A stretch of DNA of 64,000 bases, taken from positions 199,921,239 through 199,985,238 of the forward strand of contig CP136069.1 in NCBI GenBank assembly GCA_032622095.1. The letters run 5' to 3'. The translations under genes were made by a program, and so were the position numbers. Positions 23,601-37,200 of this stretch are shown here, piece after piece (positions within the stretch are counted from its first letter, which is position 1; each line of letters opens with the position of its first letter). The notes beneath the pieces were generated by a model. It did no database searches. It saw only the letters and a program-made list of their open reading frames with translations, and was not told the DNA's origin. This DNA comes from Siphonodentalium dalli (lineage: Eukaryota; Mollusca; Scaphopoda; Gadilida; Siphonodentaliidae).

Positions 23601-23696
23601 GGTATTGAACACTTCTAGATCAAACTGTCTGGCCTCCTCCGATGTCTGGGCTCGTCCGGCGGCTTCAATGTGGGCGGCTGTTTCGTTGTCGAGGTC
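23601..23696 (-). CDS. IF protein exon 3: coil 1B, C-terminal part
   Basis: The 96-bp exon has an excellent acceptor (TTTTTTAAACAG|GAC) and donor ACC|GTGAGT, both phase 0. It encodes 32 residues (227-258), from DLDNETAAHIEAAGR to FDLEVFNT. The start of this segment matches the lamin/IF coil 1B pattern L-D-x-E-T. Confidence 0.92.
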
Positions 23697-24082
23697 CTGT
23701 TTAAAAAAGAGACAATACAAATCAGTGACGTGACTGTTTGGGTGGGTTGGATTTTACAAATGGACCCCTACAAGTAATTTCACAATAAATAACTGGTTGG
23801 GTTATCAAACTATCAGGACAAAAATTAACATAAATTTGGTCTAACGTTTCCAATTAATTAGGAATGGAATTTTCAATTGTTGGCCAAAGTGGGGGTGGGT
23901 TGTCTCACCAAACACCATATCACCACGTCCCTGGCAAAGTAAACATACATGTAGCAGCAATGATGCGCAAGTCAAAGCTGTTTAATATCTGAGAAAATGT
24001 GCTATACCATTGAAGATGTATTCAGAGTTGCAGGTAAATTGTGCAAAGCCTATCTTGTTTCTATTTAAAGATGCCATGTGGG

Positions 24083-24388
24083 GTCCACGACATTAAATAT
24101 TGTGTGCCAACGCATTCTGTTATGTATGCGAGTCTGCCACTGGCTTACGTCCGTGATGGGAGATACGCTGGTGCAGCATTAATGAACATGAGTCAGTGCA
24201 TTCTCTTATGCATGTATGCCAGTCTCCCACGGGGAGCCTCGCGTATATACGATAATGCACTGGCTTACACGGTCAAGGTATAAATATTATATATACGTGG
24301 CCCATATGGGAGACTGGCATATATAAGAGAATGCATTGGCACAGGGTTTTCGCAAAATTTCAGGAAGCTCGAAGCATGGAAGGGTTAA
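24083..24388. mobile_element. Family 2 element, copy 8 (composite)
   Basis: An incomplete copy (CCACGACATTAAATATTGTG through one hairpin arm) is followed by a second left end (ATGGGAGATACGCTGGTGCA) and a fuller copy. It ends CATGGAAGGG then TTAA. This looks like insertion into, or duplication within, an older copy. Confidence 0.6.
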
Positions 24389-24528
24389 TATTGAGCTTAC
24401 TTGGCACAAGAAACTTGAAAATACAGCAAGCATCAACAACCACCATCATTCGTATATGTATCGCGAAAATACACCAAATAATTCCACCATTTTACGTTCA
24501 AAACGAGTACAAGAGATCAAAATTGAAA

Positions 24529-24622
24529 ACGCTCTTTAGTGTCTACCCCTTAGGTACGACTGAAGCATTAACGCTCTTTAGTGTCTACCCCTTAGGTACG
24601 ACTGAAGCATTAACGCTCTTTA
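24529..24622. repeat. 42-bp tandem duplication
   Basis: Two adjacent copies begin ACGCTCTTTAGTGTCTACCC at 24529 and 24571, with the first 10 bp of a third at 24613. Confidence 0.8.
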
Positions 24623-25042
24623 CAAGAATTTTTGATAATTCAAAACGTGTTAAGGACCCACTTAATTTTCGAATGCCCAGATCACATTACATACAATATA
24701 TTCCATAGTATATACCATTTGACAGAGAAAGTTCCAAAACATTGTATTAACGAATTATCCGGTCGAATAAACTGTGACATATTGTTTTAGTCAAGGTACC
24801 GACGTGTGTTCTGTGCTTAATTTCGATCTGGTATGTACTGCCAGTCTATTATTCTCAGTAGAAGGGGAATAACTCTAACCTTTAGATGTTAATAATGATT
24901 CAGTTTGGGGTAAATAAGCTTTGGTTTGAATCTGAACATTTATGTCACTTGGTGGACACTAATAGGTCACAGGTGTTCAGTATTCCGATAGAATATATAT
25001 AGTTTTGGTTCTATATATAGTTTTGGTTCCTCTTCCAAATGG

Positions 25043-25519
25043 TTAAAGGTACCCAATCCGTAAAGAGGGTCCCCATCTCAACAGATTCCAACAACAACAA
25101 TCCGATCAGAGGTTCCTATATTACTATTTCTTTGGCTTTGGGGGTAAAACATATTTGATTCGAGTCGAGGAACCCATCAAACAAAGCTCAGAGTTATTAG
25201 ATATTGATTTTTGTAATTTGTTAAAAACTCGAGATGAGTACTAATAACTGCCGTAATCTGCTCTGGATGTGTACTCCAAATCTATTCAAACAGACAAGGA
25301 TGGATAACTCTAAAATCAAGTGGTAATTTTAACGCAATTTTGACTGAGTTTTGGGCCAGATAGTATTCCCGATAATGAAAAATAATAGATTTCTAAAATC
25401 GATATCTAACAAATCTGAGCTTTGATGGGTGACTTCCTCGACTCGAATCAAATATTTTTGACCCCCGAAGCCATTGAAATAGTAATTGAGAGGAGTTTTA
25501 TCGGATTGAGTACCTTTAA
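25043..25519. mobile_element. Family 7 foldback element, copy 1
   Basis: The ends TTAAAGGTACCCAATCCG and CGGATTGAGTACCTTTAA are inverted. Inner inverted blocks include TTTGATTCGAGTCGAGGAA against TTCCTCGACTCGAATCAAA. TTAA at both edges may be a target duplication. No coding sequence. Confidence 0.65.
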
Positions 25520-25769
25520 TGATCTGGGCATTCGTAGATTAGTGGGCCTTTAAAATGTCCTCTTTTGAAAATCTATATCTGGTTGTCTAGACCCCCCTAC
25601 AGTCCCTACGAATGGGCTCATGTGTCCGATCTAATTATTAGTATGAATTATGTTCATATTTCTCTATTTGTATTCCCTTCACCAACGTGGTCTAGGCTTA
25701 TAGAAAAGATCATTGACTAGTTTGAGAAATTTCTAACATAAATTGTCTCAGATAAAAAATTATTTAACG

Positions 25770-26210
25770 ATGCATTATCCGATTAAGCGCACATCAATTA
25801 CTATTTATTTGGATTCGGGGGTAAAAAAATATTTGATTCGAGGAATCCACCCATCAAAGCTCAGAGTGATTAGATATCGATTTTAAAAATCTATTATTTT
25901 GCACCATCGAGAATTAATAGTGACCAGTAAAACGTCGACGAGCCGACGGTCTCGGACCAAATTGCGGATGAAGATGGATAACTCTAAAATAAATAGGCTT
26001 TGTGTTGATAATAAGGCCAAATTTCGTCGAAGAACATGTTGATAAATAACACGTTGGGACAATTTTATACAATAATTGACAGTGGTTAGCATTATTTTTG
26101 GGCAATTAATCGATTCCGAAAACTGAAAAGGCGTTTCTAAAATGTTGTTGTTGTTGTTGGAATCTGATTATATGTGGGACATTGAATCGGATTAAGGACA
26201 TTTAAAGTGA
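25770..26210. mobile_element. Family 7 foldback element, copy 2 (degraded)
   Basis: It shares ATTTGATTCGAGGAA, CATCAAAGCTCAGAGTGATT and the terminal GTTGTTGTTGTTGGAATCTG with the copy at 25043. Its ends are decayed. A third partial copy lies near 57254-57400. Confidence 0.5.
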
Positions 26211-26574
26211 TGTGAAACACTCCGGTAGGGTGATCAAATAAAAATGGAGATAATCTTGATCAAATTAGTTATTTTAACGAATATTAGTCCAAATTTAATT
26301 CGTATATATTAATTAACTGCAATGACTCTCGGTGGCGAATTCAATTGCGTTAGTTTATCACTGATTGTTGCGTCCCGAATTAGTATGTAATTATTTACAA
26401 TTACGCGTAGTTCAGACGATGATATCTGTGGAGTGACATGGTCAATTTCTTTGATATTTTCGGTAATGTTAGTAAAATGCCACATTCCAACAGTTGACAT
26501 ATCGCTTGAGTACTAACTTAACAGTTTCACGCACCCGAAAAAGTCCATAATATGTCTTTAACAATATGCCTTAC

Positions 26575-26761
26575 CATTCTTAGCCTCTTGAGGTCTGCCT
26601 TCAGTCGTTCGTTGGTACCTCTGAGATTAGCATTATCCTTGTTCAGGTTATCGTTCTGTAACGTTAACCTCTTCATTTCTCCCTCCATATCTCCGACATG
26701 GTTGCCCAACTTATCGAGTCTCGCACGGAGGTCATCGGCGAGTTTCTCTGCTTCCTTTCTC
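26575..26761 (-). CDS. IF protein exon 2: coil 1B, long lamin-type segment
   Basis: The acceptor TTTACAG|G opens the exon, and its first G completes the split Glu codon of either first exon. It then encodes 62 residues (165-226), from RKEAEKLADDLRARL to LKADLKRLRM, before donor ATG|GTAAGG in phase 0. The sequence is strongly heptad-patterned and charged, as expected of coil 1B. Together with exons 1 and 3 it makes coil 1B long enough for a total rod of 352 residues, the feature shared by lamins and protostome cytoplasmic IF proteins. The exon is 18.5 kb from exon 1a and 31.3 kb from exon 1b. Confidence 0.93.
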
Positions 26762-27009
26762 CTGTAAATGAGAAATAAAATATATAACAATTGCTTCGTA
26801 CACGTACCAATAATGAAGATTGTTTCAGATACATTCGCTTTGAATATAAGATATTTTAGAAGATTTTAACCATTTCTTTGCCAGGGATCACGCTGGCTAG
26901 AACATTCGTTTGGCCAAATTTATTTGACCATTTCTGATAAATTATAGTTGGACACAATGAAAATGTGCAGATTTATTGTATTGTTACCCTGCTATGTGGA
27001 GAAAAATGT

Positions 27010-27335
27010 ACAGATAGGTCACATTCACTGCCGGATGGTGAATTTAGTGACACTACAATGTACAGAGGGCTAAAATTCACATTCTGGCGATCTCATTCTG
27101 ATTAGAACTCATCTCCTCTGGAAAGTATCTTTATTGTCAAATTAACAGTTTTTTTTTAGTTTCCTTAGAAACCTGATCAGAAAGTTTATATATTGTGTAA
27201 TTTAGTTTCTTTATGTCCCCAAATTTGCAGACGACACAATGCATAATCTAATCAAGGTGCCCAATGGGTGCACATCCTCATCTTCACCCTCTGGGGGCCT
27301 CATTCTGTAGATATGCAACCCCATATTTTAAGACC
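27010..27335. mobile_element. Family 4 foldback element, copy 2 (degraded)
   Basis: It shares GGTGAATTTAGTGAC, AAATTTGCAGACGACACAAT and a right end CCTCATTCTGTAGATATGCA with the other copies. The left end is decayed. Confidence 0.55.
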
Positions 27336-28253
27336 TGTTTTTGCGTAATATTCCACGCCGCAGTGAAGGGTTTATCGCATGGACATTTATATTCAGGCTC
27401 ATTATTCTCAGGCACTACATAAAGGCTGTTTATTGCACCGCACATCGATCGATCGCACCGGTCTCTACTTGATGTGATAAAGCCGATCTCGGTGGGTAGT
27501 CTGGAATAGCTATCGTACATTACAATCTTCGTACCATCTGATTACGTAACTACCGCGGAGAACACACGCAGGATAGCGGGGATCGCATTTCAGCTTTCAG
27601 ATGATTAAAAGTCTCTATAAGGAATTATTATTAAATCTATTCTTCTGTCTGGTGATATATAAACGAACTCCCACTGGAACATGCTGTTTGAAGAATGTTA
27701 ATCCGTTCTATAATAAATACTCTTTGACGAGGAGTTCCGAAATGTTTGTCTGGTTTTGTTGAACTTTTTATCTGAGCATTCACCTCAAATGAATAGGGTT
27801 CATTAAGCTTTTATTATCTGCGGTCTACTTTTGCTCTCTGAAAACTGGGGTGCCAAATCGGACATGAAATCTTTAATTAAAATTCATTGATTGGAATGTA
27901 ACCAATCAGCCAATTAGCCAATCAACCAATCAGCTTGAATATTGGCACGAACTGCCAAATTAGAAATACTATTTATTGCTTGATGTTCCACTCCAGTTGA
28001 GACGCACTGTTTCTAGAAATTGCTTCCCCAGGAGATTGATGCATTTGCTGCATTCGTTGATGTATCGATTCCAATGTTGAGCTTGTGGAGCAGGCGTCAT
28101 ATCAGGAATCAATGATCAACCAAGCGGAGACAACTTATGCCTAATTTATTACCATGAATCCAGATATAGATATAAATCAAGCAGTGTACGGGATGTTGGT
28201 AGCATACATATAGTAACATACGATAAGCAACAATACATGTCGCAACATAAAGC

Positions 28254-28653
28254 TTAACCCTTTACCCAACAAACCGGCCAAAACCGGCCAAATAAAGCTT
28301 CAACAGCCTAAATTATCTTGGGTCTGTCTCAATAGAACCATACAAATATGGATATCATTGGAACCGGCTCATTGACCACATTGTGATGGTTATAGTTATG
28401 CCCTGTGCCAATGCATTCTCTTATATATGCGAGTCGACCATAGGTCGCCTCGCATATATAAGAGAATGCATTGGCCTAAAAAAAATCTTTTTTTAACACT
28501 TTTTACCATTTTTTGTTACATTCTTTAACAATTTTATAATTTTTAATGTGTTAAGCCAATGCATTCTTTTATATATGCGAGGCGACCTATGGTCGACTCG
28601 CATATATAAGAGAATGCATTGGCACAGGGCCGTTCTGTTGTGTAAAGGGTTAA
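28254..28653 (+). mobile_element. Family 1 TTAA element, copy 7
   Basis: Full-length with TTAA on both sides, long arm left, both hairpins near perfect. The right end is TGTTGTGTAAAGGG (one change). Confidence 0.8.
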
Positions 28654-29231
28654 AGGAACTAGCAGTAAACCAATGTTTATTCGTGGACATTCCGCGATAT
28701 AACAACAACTTCATAAGTTTATGATTTGTTTTGGTTTCGAACAATGAATTTGTCTGTTTCACAACCTCCAGCGAACATATCCATGGCTTATCGATGCAAG
28801 TCCGATCTCAGTCCCCTGGGGAAAAATACTGAAATACCAACATTGTCTATACCAGTGACTAGTATTTTAGTAATTTTATTTAGAATATTATTTATAGATG
28901 ATTACGTTGCTGTTTTTTGAGATTAAAGAGTACAGTACAAATGTAAACATATTTTTATTCCAATCCTAATAACATATATAAACATTTTAACACACATTTT
29001 GAGAATAAGCAATGTAATAGTATAAATAGAGGGGATTGTCTGGATAGCAGATTAATGAACAAGCCCAAGGGCTTTGCCCCCTGCTGTTTCGAGCCCCTCT
29101 CCATTAATTGGAGAGGGGTTTCGGACGAGAAACGGAATGGAAATATAAAGGTATTGGTAGTGTCAAGAGGCAGAGGGAGGATGAGACGGAGAGATCGATA
29201 GAGAGAGAAAAAGTACAAGTTAGAGAGAGTG

Positions 29232-29292
29232 AATGAGAGCGAGAGAGAGAGAGAGAGAGAGAGGGGGAGAGAGGGAGAGTGGGAGAGAGGGG
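29232..29292. repeat. GA-rich simple repeat
   Basis: A purine-rich (GA)n/(GGGA)n tract. A similar tract lies at about 63103-63140. On the minus strand they are pyrimidine tracts. Confidence 0.8.
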
Positions 29293-30365
29293 GTTGGTAA
29301 AGAAAGACAGAAAGAGAGATTGTGCGAGGAAAATAATTGTACAGTCAAATTTGAGCTGCATGAATATAATAATATCCATATAATTATTTTTGTGTCATTG
29401 ATAGGCCCGTCGCCGTCAGATATCAGACGATCTGATGGGGGCGGGGGGGGGGGGGATCATGCAGCACGATTTCAATGCTCTTTGCTCTTCCCGAAGTTTG
29501 CACAAATGTCAGTGTTACGAAAATCGCTTTGTTTTCAAGATAAATGTTTGAACAGCGTCAAATATTTTAATATTTTCACGATGACTGACTACATTATTGT
29601 GTATGCATGGATGACATGGCGGTGACAGTGTTACCACGCGCGAAGCTGGTATGCTCATAATGGTGACGTGACTAGATCTTTATCAAGAACCGCAAGCCGT
29701 TTGACGAGCTCGAATATGGGAGTTAGAATACATTATGCAAATTTCACTGTCACAGATGGTTGAATCGACATGTATGTTACTGTCATACGGGACATATTAC
29801 AGTACAATGAATAGATGAATGTGAGCATAGCATATGGGTTATAGTACATGTATGAAGGTCACATATTTTATACCGCACCTTAACAAAGATATGAACGCCA
29901 CGTTGAATGTTAAGTATATACAGTATATGCCGATACTGTGTTAAAATAATGTTCTAGAGTGAATCCCACGATCAGGGACGTGACGAGAGGGGCTCCGTTT
30001 GGGTGGGGTTTCGATCTTAGTGTTTCCAATTGTAACCCCCTTGAACCAGACCGAAACTCCAAGTCCGAAGAATTCCATAGTACTGCATTAAGTAGATCTT
30101 GCCATGCATCTCTATTCTGGATAAAGCCCGTAGCGTTTGCCAGAGTAGAGATCCATGGCATGATCTACCCATTAAGTTGTAAATTTCAAACTGGGGCCTC
30201 AAGCTTTCCAAGTGTTGGTAATTGCCAACATAATTTTCTTAACATTACCACTTTGCACCACCAACATCATAGTAATTCAGGAGGACCCACCGGCGTCATA
30301 TATGGCCAGGAATCACCGTCAACAATCAATTCTCTAACCCAAAGCGGGTTTGATTTTAAAATTGT

Positions 30366-30660
30366 TTAACCCTTTCATGGCTGAATGTTTGAGAAAACCC
30401 TGTGCCAATGCATTCTCTTATATACGCGAGTCGACCATAGGTCGCCTCGCATATATAAGAGAATGCATTGGCCTAATAAATTTTATATTATTTTTTATAA
30501 TTGTAAAACAATGTAAGAATGATAAAAAATTGTTAGGCCAATGCATTCTCTTGTATATGCGAGGCGACCTATGGTCGACTCGCATAATATATAAGAGAAT
30601 GCATTGGCACAGGGTATTTAATGTTATGCCAGCGCAGCTCTCGTCATGAAAATTGTTTAA
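30366..30660. mobile_element. Chimeric element: family 2 ends with family 1-type hairpins
   Basis: The left end is TTAA then CCCTTTCATGGCTG and the right end GCGCAGCTCTCGTCATGAAA, both family 2. Its two hairpins have the family 1/3 tip (TCGACCATAGGTCG) rather than the family 2 tip. The flanks share TTGTTTAA. Confidence 0.7.
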
Positions 30661-31970
30661 AATAGGTATCGATTGTGCCCGATTTTGAACATAAAACACA
30701 ACTCAATCATTTAATTATAGATGTTTGTAGAATGCACACTACCCCTTTCACTCATATGTGCAATAACTCCTGCAACAAATATATAGGTGTGGTTTACTGA
30801 GTGATGTCCTCTGTTACGGTTGCATTGATCGAGTCTATTACCAAGTTACTGCCCTTGTTCTCGTAGTTTGAGCTACTGCAACAAACTCCAGCCAGAGTAT
30901 ATCTCCCACCGCTCCGCTGAGATACCACTGCCATAAGGACATTAATTGGTAAGGATTTCTTACGTGTTTTTAGTTCTTATGTTTTAGGATTAAAATTGTC
31001 TATGTCTGGCTCAGTTCATATTGTTCTTATCAATACCGAAAGAATTACCATTATTGCAAACTTTAAATAAAATTTGGTGGTCAAAACAAGATAATAGGTG
31101 ACTAAATACAGTTCCGCGACGATATGTAAAAATAGATTTATCGTCTGCAAAGTACCATCCTTGTGGCAGTGCTATATCGCAGTGATAACGTAGAGGGCGC
31201 TGTATGGAGTTTGCTACTGCACTTGTGCTTCTCGAGTTTGAATTACCACCCTTGTTCTCTTCGTATAGTTGGGTTTATTGTCCTGGGAGATAAATGGGGA
31301 GACATCCCCAATACACGGAAGCCAATCTGGATGTTGTACGCATGCCCCAACCCACATACGTCTAGACTGTTAAAAGCGGAATGTTCCAGCTGCTGTGAAA
31401 AACAATTTCCGCCAAATCTGTTAGCAAACACTTGATCAATGTCAGAATGTACCGGTGGTAATTTACAGTCAGTCGATATGGTGTTCACAGCGAGGTAAAT
31501 CACCAACATGCTTAATATGGATCGATCGGTCGACAGGATAATTACCTGCGGACCCAAAGGTAAACAAAATTAACGATTGTATGGAAACATACACTTAGAT
31601 TGTTATAGATAGGCGGAAGACTGAGGAAGTCAATCTATGGCATCAACAAGTCATACATACACAGAACCACACGAGGGGGTGAATGGATTTGACCATACCA
31701 CCCATGGTCAAATGCTAATTCGCTATATATGATGCTGTTGTGCACTTCTGTAATTCTATGATGTTGTAGGCCAAAGCGGTGGTATTGGTAAAAAGTATAT
31801 AGGTTTTCCTAAACTTGCCATTTTTGCTACACTAGAAGTGGCACATACATTAAATCTAAATTGTTTTGCCAGCGCACCGAATGCTTTACATCGATAAAAA
31901 GTTCAACAGATATGACACAATCTCACCTGTACCAACGTGAGACTGATTAATTAGTACGTCGCGGTGAACA

Positions 31971-32431
31971 TACCTGAGAATATGCTCCCGGACATTTGCA
32001 GAATGAGGACCCTATAGGGTGAATTTAATGATGCTACCCGCACAGTGGGCCAGCGTCACAAAATTCACCCACTGGGGCCCTCATTCTGCATGACCTCATC
32101 TGCTATGGAAGACTTAGACTCAGATTTAAGTTCCCAGATTGTGAAGATTGTGATGTGCAACCATTGGGCACATCCATTATGCAATGTGTCGTCTGCCAAT
32201 TTGGGAATATATAGAAACTAAACTAAAAACGAAAATGATATTTGTGAAAAAAATTATAAAGAAACTAAAAAACTTTATTCGATATTAATTAATTCATCTT
32301 TCAGAAAAGATGATGCCTAAGTAGAATGAGGTCCCCATAGGGTGAATTTTAGTGATGCTAGCTCGCAGTGCGAGGTAGAGTCATTAAATTCACCCTTTGG
32401 AGGCCTCATTCAGCACCATGTTTTTAGGCCT
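31971..32431. mobile_element. Family 4 foldback element, copy 3
   Basis: Inverted ends ACCTGAGAATATGCTCCCGG / ACCATGTTTTTAGGCCTGG, each followed inward by GAATGAGG and a GTGAATTTAGTGATGCTA-type block. Two such blocks occur per half, giving nested palindromes. Confidence 0.6.
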
Positions 32432-33000
32432 GGTGGTGTATGTCATTATATTATATTAATTTTGGTCTCATAACTTATGGACATTTTAATGGAAAATAGT
32501 ATGATTTTAACCGACCTTATACATGCAAATGTCAATTATATAAATTGTGTATTCCTTTATTGTGTTTAAAAATATATTTCTCCTTCACGGAGGAAATAAA
32601 GAATCCCTTTGAGAGGTGAGACCGTGCTATCTAGCACATTATATAGGCTTTTGTATTGGACATTCCTGCATATGCATTTCTTTTCAATCTTCATTCCATT
32701 CACCAGGATGCTACCTGTGCTGTCGTGGTCGGGTTATACCAGTCATTATACACACAGCACACCTGTATTATATCAAAGGTGAACTATACCACGAGAGAGA
32801 AACCTGTCAAGCAACTTCTATAACCGGCCTCCCGTCATGTTTTGCTGGTAGCGGCGCACGCTAACCAACGAAGACGGTAACCCTTGAAGTACAATTAGCA
32901 TTATTACGCAATCACTCACGCAATGGGAAATTTCTGGAACTCAATTTTTAATGTTTGATTTAACAATTTCTATACTAAATAGATTCTCCCACCAATTATT

Positions 33001-33406
33001 TTAACCCTTTACCCAACAAACCGGCCAAAACCGGCCAAATAAAGCTTCAACAGCCTAAAATATCTTCGGTCTGTCTCAATAGAACCATACAAATATGGAT
33101 ATCATTGGAACCGGCTCCTTGACCACATTGTGATAGTTACAGTTATACCCTGTGCCAATGCACTCTCTTATATATGCGAGTCGACCATAGGTCGCCTCGC
33201 ATATATAAGAGAATGCATTGGCCTAAACAAATCTTTTTTTAACACTTTTTACCATTTTTTCTTACAATCTTTAACAATTTTATAATTTTTAATGTGTTAA
33301 GCCAATGCATTCTCTTATCTCTTATATATGCGAGGCGACCTATGGTCGACTCGCATATATAAGAGAATGCATTGGCACAGGGCCCTTCTGTTGGGTAAAG
33401 GGTTAA
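33001..33406 (+). mobile_element. Family 1 TTAA element, copy 8
   Basis: Full-length with TTAA on both sides, long arm left. The second hairpin carries a small duplication (CTCTTATCTCTTATATATGC) in its left arm. Confidence 0.8.
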
Positions 33407-33958
33407 GTACACATTGAAACGGTTATTATTCGTTTGGATGGGTGTTGGGTAAATCAGGGTAATCAAAGCAGACGGCAGATAGAAAAAACAGATATAAGAG
33501 CAGAATTATTCAAATTCATTGGTTGGAAATGTTTAGATAATAAGTACAACGGTCGTTTGTTGAACTTAATCTGAACATTTCCTAAGGGAACTACTCATCA
33601 ATGAGTGTTTAGCATAGAAATAGTTAAATCTCCCAATGAATTCCACGAAACACTCCGGGGTGCTATACATTTAGTTGAACATAACTACTATATATAAATC
33701 ACGAAACCACTCCATGGTATAATGTCATGTATGGGATATCGGAAGCATGACAACTACATTATTCTATGTAGCTTTTCGGAATTCTAAGTCTGCAAATACC
33801 TTCTGTATAAACCACTCATTGTATCATTCATCACACACAGAACGTACCCTGCCCACCGTCTACACACTGGGTGATCCAAATGGAGCATTTCATGCTTATT
33901 GACTAGTGGGAGGGGCTTATGGTTGCTAGGAGACATATTTGAACCTTAACGCACTGAA

Positions 33959-34213
33959 AGTAATGGTAATGCATTACTTTTGCAAGTAATTCGAATGGTC
34001 AGGCATTACTTCTCATTTAAAAAGTAATGGTAATTGTATTACAGAACATGGAAAGTAATGGTAAACGGCAATGCATTGCTTTGAAAGTAACGGTAAAGGT
34101 AATGCAATACTTTTGCAAGTAATCAGAGTGGTCATGCATTACTTCTCATTTTAAAGGTACTGGTAATTGTAGTGCAGAACATGGCAAGTAATGGTAAAAG
34201 GTAATGCATTGCT
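33959..34213. repeat. 126-bp tandem duplication
   Basis: Two adjacent diverged copies, each with GTAATGCATTAC-like blocks, CTTTTGCAAGTAAT and ACAGAACATGG-like segments, starting near 33959 and 34086. Each unit also contains internal TAATGGTAAT repeats. Confidence 0.7.
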
Positions 34214-37200
34214 TTGCAAAGTAATGGGCATATCCCTATTCAACGATCCGCGGTTATAAGCAGCGAACCGGGACCAACGCCGAGTAGTCTGATGCAATAC
34301 CCACACCGGATGCGCCCAACAGCTCGTAAACATTGATAACATTTTTACTCTCACAAAGCCGGCGAAATATTCGGTATATTATCGATACCGAGGCGTTGCT
34401 GGCTTAATATTCAAATGAAGTTTTGCGTCATCGCTCATTCAAGCTAAGTCTAGCAAAACCGGTTTTAAATAACAAGATTCATACTATTAAGAAAAACAGC
34501 CACGATGCGGTTATCTTTCAGACTTGATTTATGACCTATTATGAAATAGCCCGCACTATAAAACCTCCCATGGTTTGAGATACACATGCATACAGACTTA
34601 TAGATAATGCTGAATTGCCTGGTAAACACAATATGTCGAGGTCTAGTGGTCCTAAAGTGTTCCTACGTCGCGACAGTCTGGACGCAGCCATATTATTAAT
34701 AGAACATTTCAATAAATGCAGCACTTCACAGCCATATTTCTTAATAAGAACATGCCAATAAATTCAGCCCTCTGGCAGGGAAATAAATCACGCACATTTC
34801 AAAAATATCAATACAGGTGTTGCGATCCGAGTTCGAAGATGTGTTTGGGCCTGTATTTAAAGTGTCTATTTTTTAGTAGGATTACGCTATTCTTATAGAG
34901 AGCTTGTTACGATCGATTTCCAAGACATAGTCATACACAACTACACACAGTCATTATACAACAGACTGCCAACTTTTCCCGGGTCACGAAAGATCACTTT
35001 CCTAATTATACCAGACAGGAAATCACAGAGATCGAACGGAATATTCCGCATATATATGTGTCTGATATGAACGCTGGCGTTCATGTTACATGTACGATGT
35101 CGTGTATTTGAATCGTTTTGATATCAGTCGGTCCATACAAGCTTATGTATATTTGTGCATCATCACTAACTATTGCCATCCTGTTTGAGGGTATATTTAC
35201 AAACTTTACATATTTTTAGGTATTGAAATGATAAATCTGCTATCATATTCGAAGACCAGTACTTTCGGAAGATATAGAAGAATAGCACAAATAACACGCC
35301 AGAAACAATGATAAGCCAGAATTACAAAACCCTCACCCCTCGCCTGGAAAATTGTCTCATGAATATATGATATATCCCACTAATACACCCCATTCTATAC
35401 TTCTAATGATTATGCGATATATCATCCTAAAACAACCACTCCTACTTTAAATTTCCAGATATACATGTATCCAGACTTAGTGTTCAAACATAATATGCTA
35501 TGCTTTGGACTCATTATATTTTATTCATCCACCCGACCCACCCGTCATGTCCAATAGTTTTTCATTAATTATCTTTGTAATAATACGTTGTACGTGGAAC
35601 ACATATTCTGCTCGCATGGAGGGAACGTTCGTGTAAGTTTCAAGAACTATTCCACAAAAAAAGAAGTATTTTATTATACAAAATAAATATGTTCAAAGTA
35701 TTGGATCTACGCATAATATGTCTATGCTACATTTCTTAGAGCTAGAAGTAAGTCTTGGTGTTTTGACTTCTAACACGTGTTTGTTGACGTTATTCAATTT
35801 AAATATATCATTTTAAAAACAAAAAGACGACCTATAGTCCCAGGTGGTATTGCAGTAATGTAATATAATAGCACGAAATGGGGTATCGACAGTAAAATTC
35901 TTATTTTTATGGTAGAGATAGGAGTCAATCATCCTTTTAAAATCAGTTAGAGCCTCATCACTAACTACGAACTCTGGTAAATTGTTCAATCACTAGTTAT
36001 TCACTATTCGTTGACAGAAGAACTATTTTCCAATATCTTCGCTATACATCATAGAAGTTATAACGTCTATATTCTTGTATTACCATGCAATGCACTTTGG
36101 AAAATAGTTTATGTGTTGCTGTGCCTGGAACCCACATAATTACATCGTTAGGGTAGGGATATGCCGGTCTAGGTCAAGGTCAAATATATGCCACGCCCCT
36201 CGCCCGCCGTTCGAATGCTGACTTGCATTATCTTGTGTTATCTCTATTTGCGAATAACACCCACGTGACTGCGACCTTTCTCATTCAACTCGCATGAGAC
36301 CAAACACTCAACCAAGAAGAACCAACATATAAACTATAGAAAATTCAATTACGCTATAGATATCGCGCCCTCTATCGAGTACACATGAGAGATTACTCAG
36401 TATTTGGGACCGTCGTAACTCAAGCGTTATGTCCATACACAGGCGTAAATCATCCAACAAAACCCTCTAACATATAAGAATGTTCCAGTAAAGGTGACAT
36501 TGTGTGTAGGCTGTTTGTTCAGACATTCGGATCTATTAGAAGAGCGGGAATTTGTTGAGCGAGCATGATCATGTTCCAATTCGGCTGTACTCTATCTGTA
36601 CTGTCGGCACCGTGTAGGTGTACACATTGGTTCGATTGTGCAATATCGACTTCTCTGTCTGTTCATGTGTACTCTATTATAAACGGATGGGTCATTCATT
36701 CATAATTGCTATTGACGTTCGCTAATTTGAAATGCATCCTTGTTGTTGAGGTTACAATACTGATCGGTGAAATATCATTGATAGCCTTTGATTCTTTTCA
36801 CACTTTTGTTATTGACTGAAACGCTTGTTAACCCTCTGTAGGAGCGAACCGAGATAACATGTAAGGAGTTCGGTGTTTTCAACTGTGGTGAATGTCAGGT
36901 GTTAAAGCATTCGACAAACCTCGTCATTCTCCGTACACCGTAATACATGTACATGATTGGTTAGAACTATGCCTTTTCAATTTAGTGCATGGGCACGAAA
37001 ATATTCACATTTAAACTGATTCCAAATGCTCTCTAAAATATATATATAAAAGTATCGCATAACGTAAATTGACATTTGTAGGCATGTCAAATAGCACAAA
37101 TGTGTTGCGATGTGACAACAATGGTACTACATGTTATATTCCGTATTCGACTTCGAGGCAGACCATAATAAGAGACACCGTGAATCGGTGCTACCAATAG

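Larger units (their letters stand above)
23697..26574. other. Intron 2
   Basis: It contains a composite family 2 element (24083-24388), a 42-bp tandem duplication (24529-24622), and two related foldback elements (25043-25519 and about 25770-26210). No coding signal. Confidence 0.5.
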
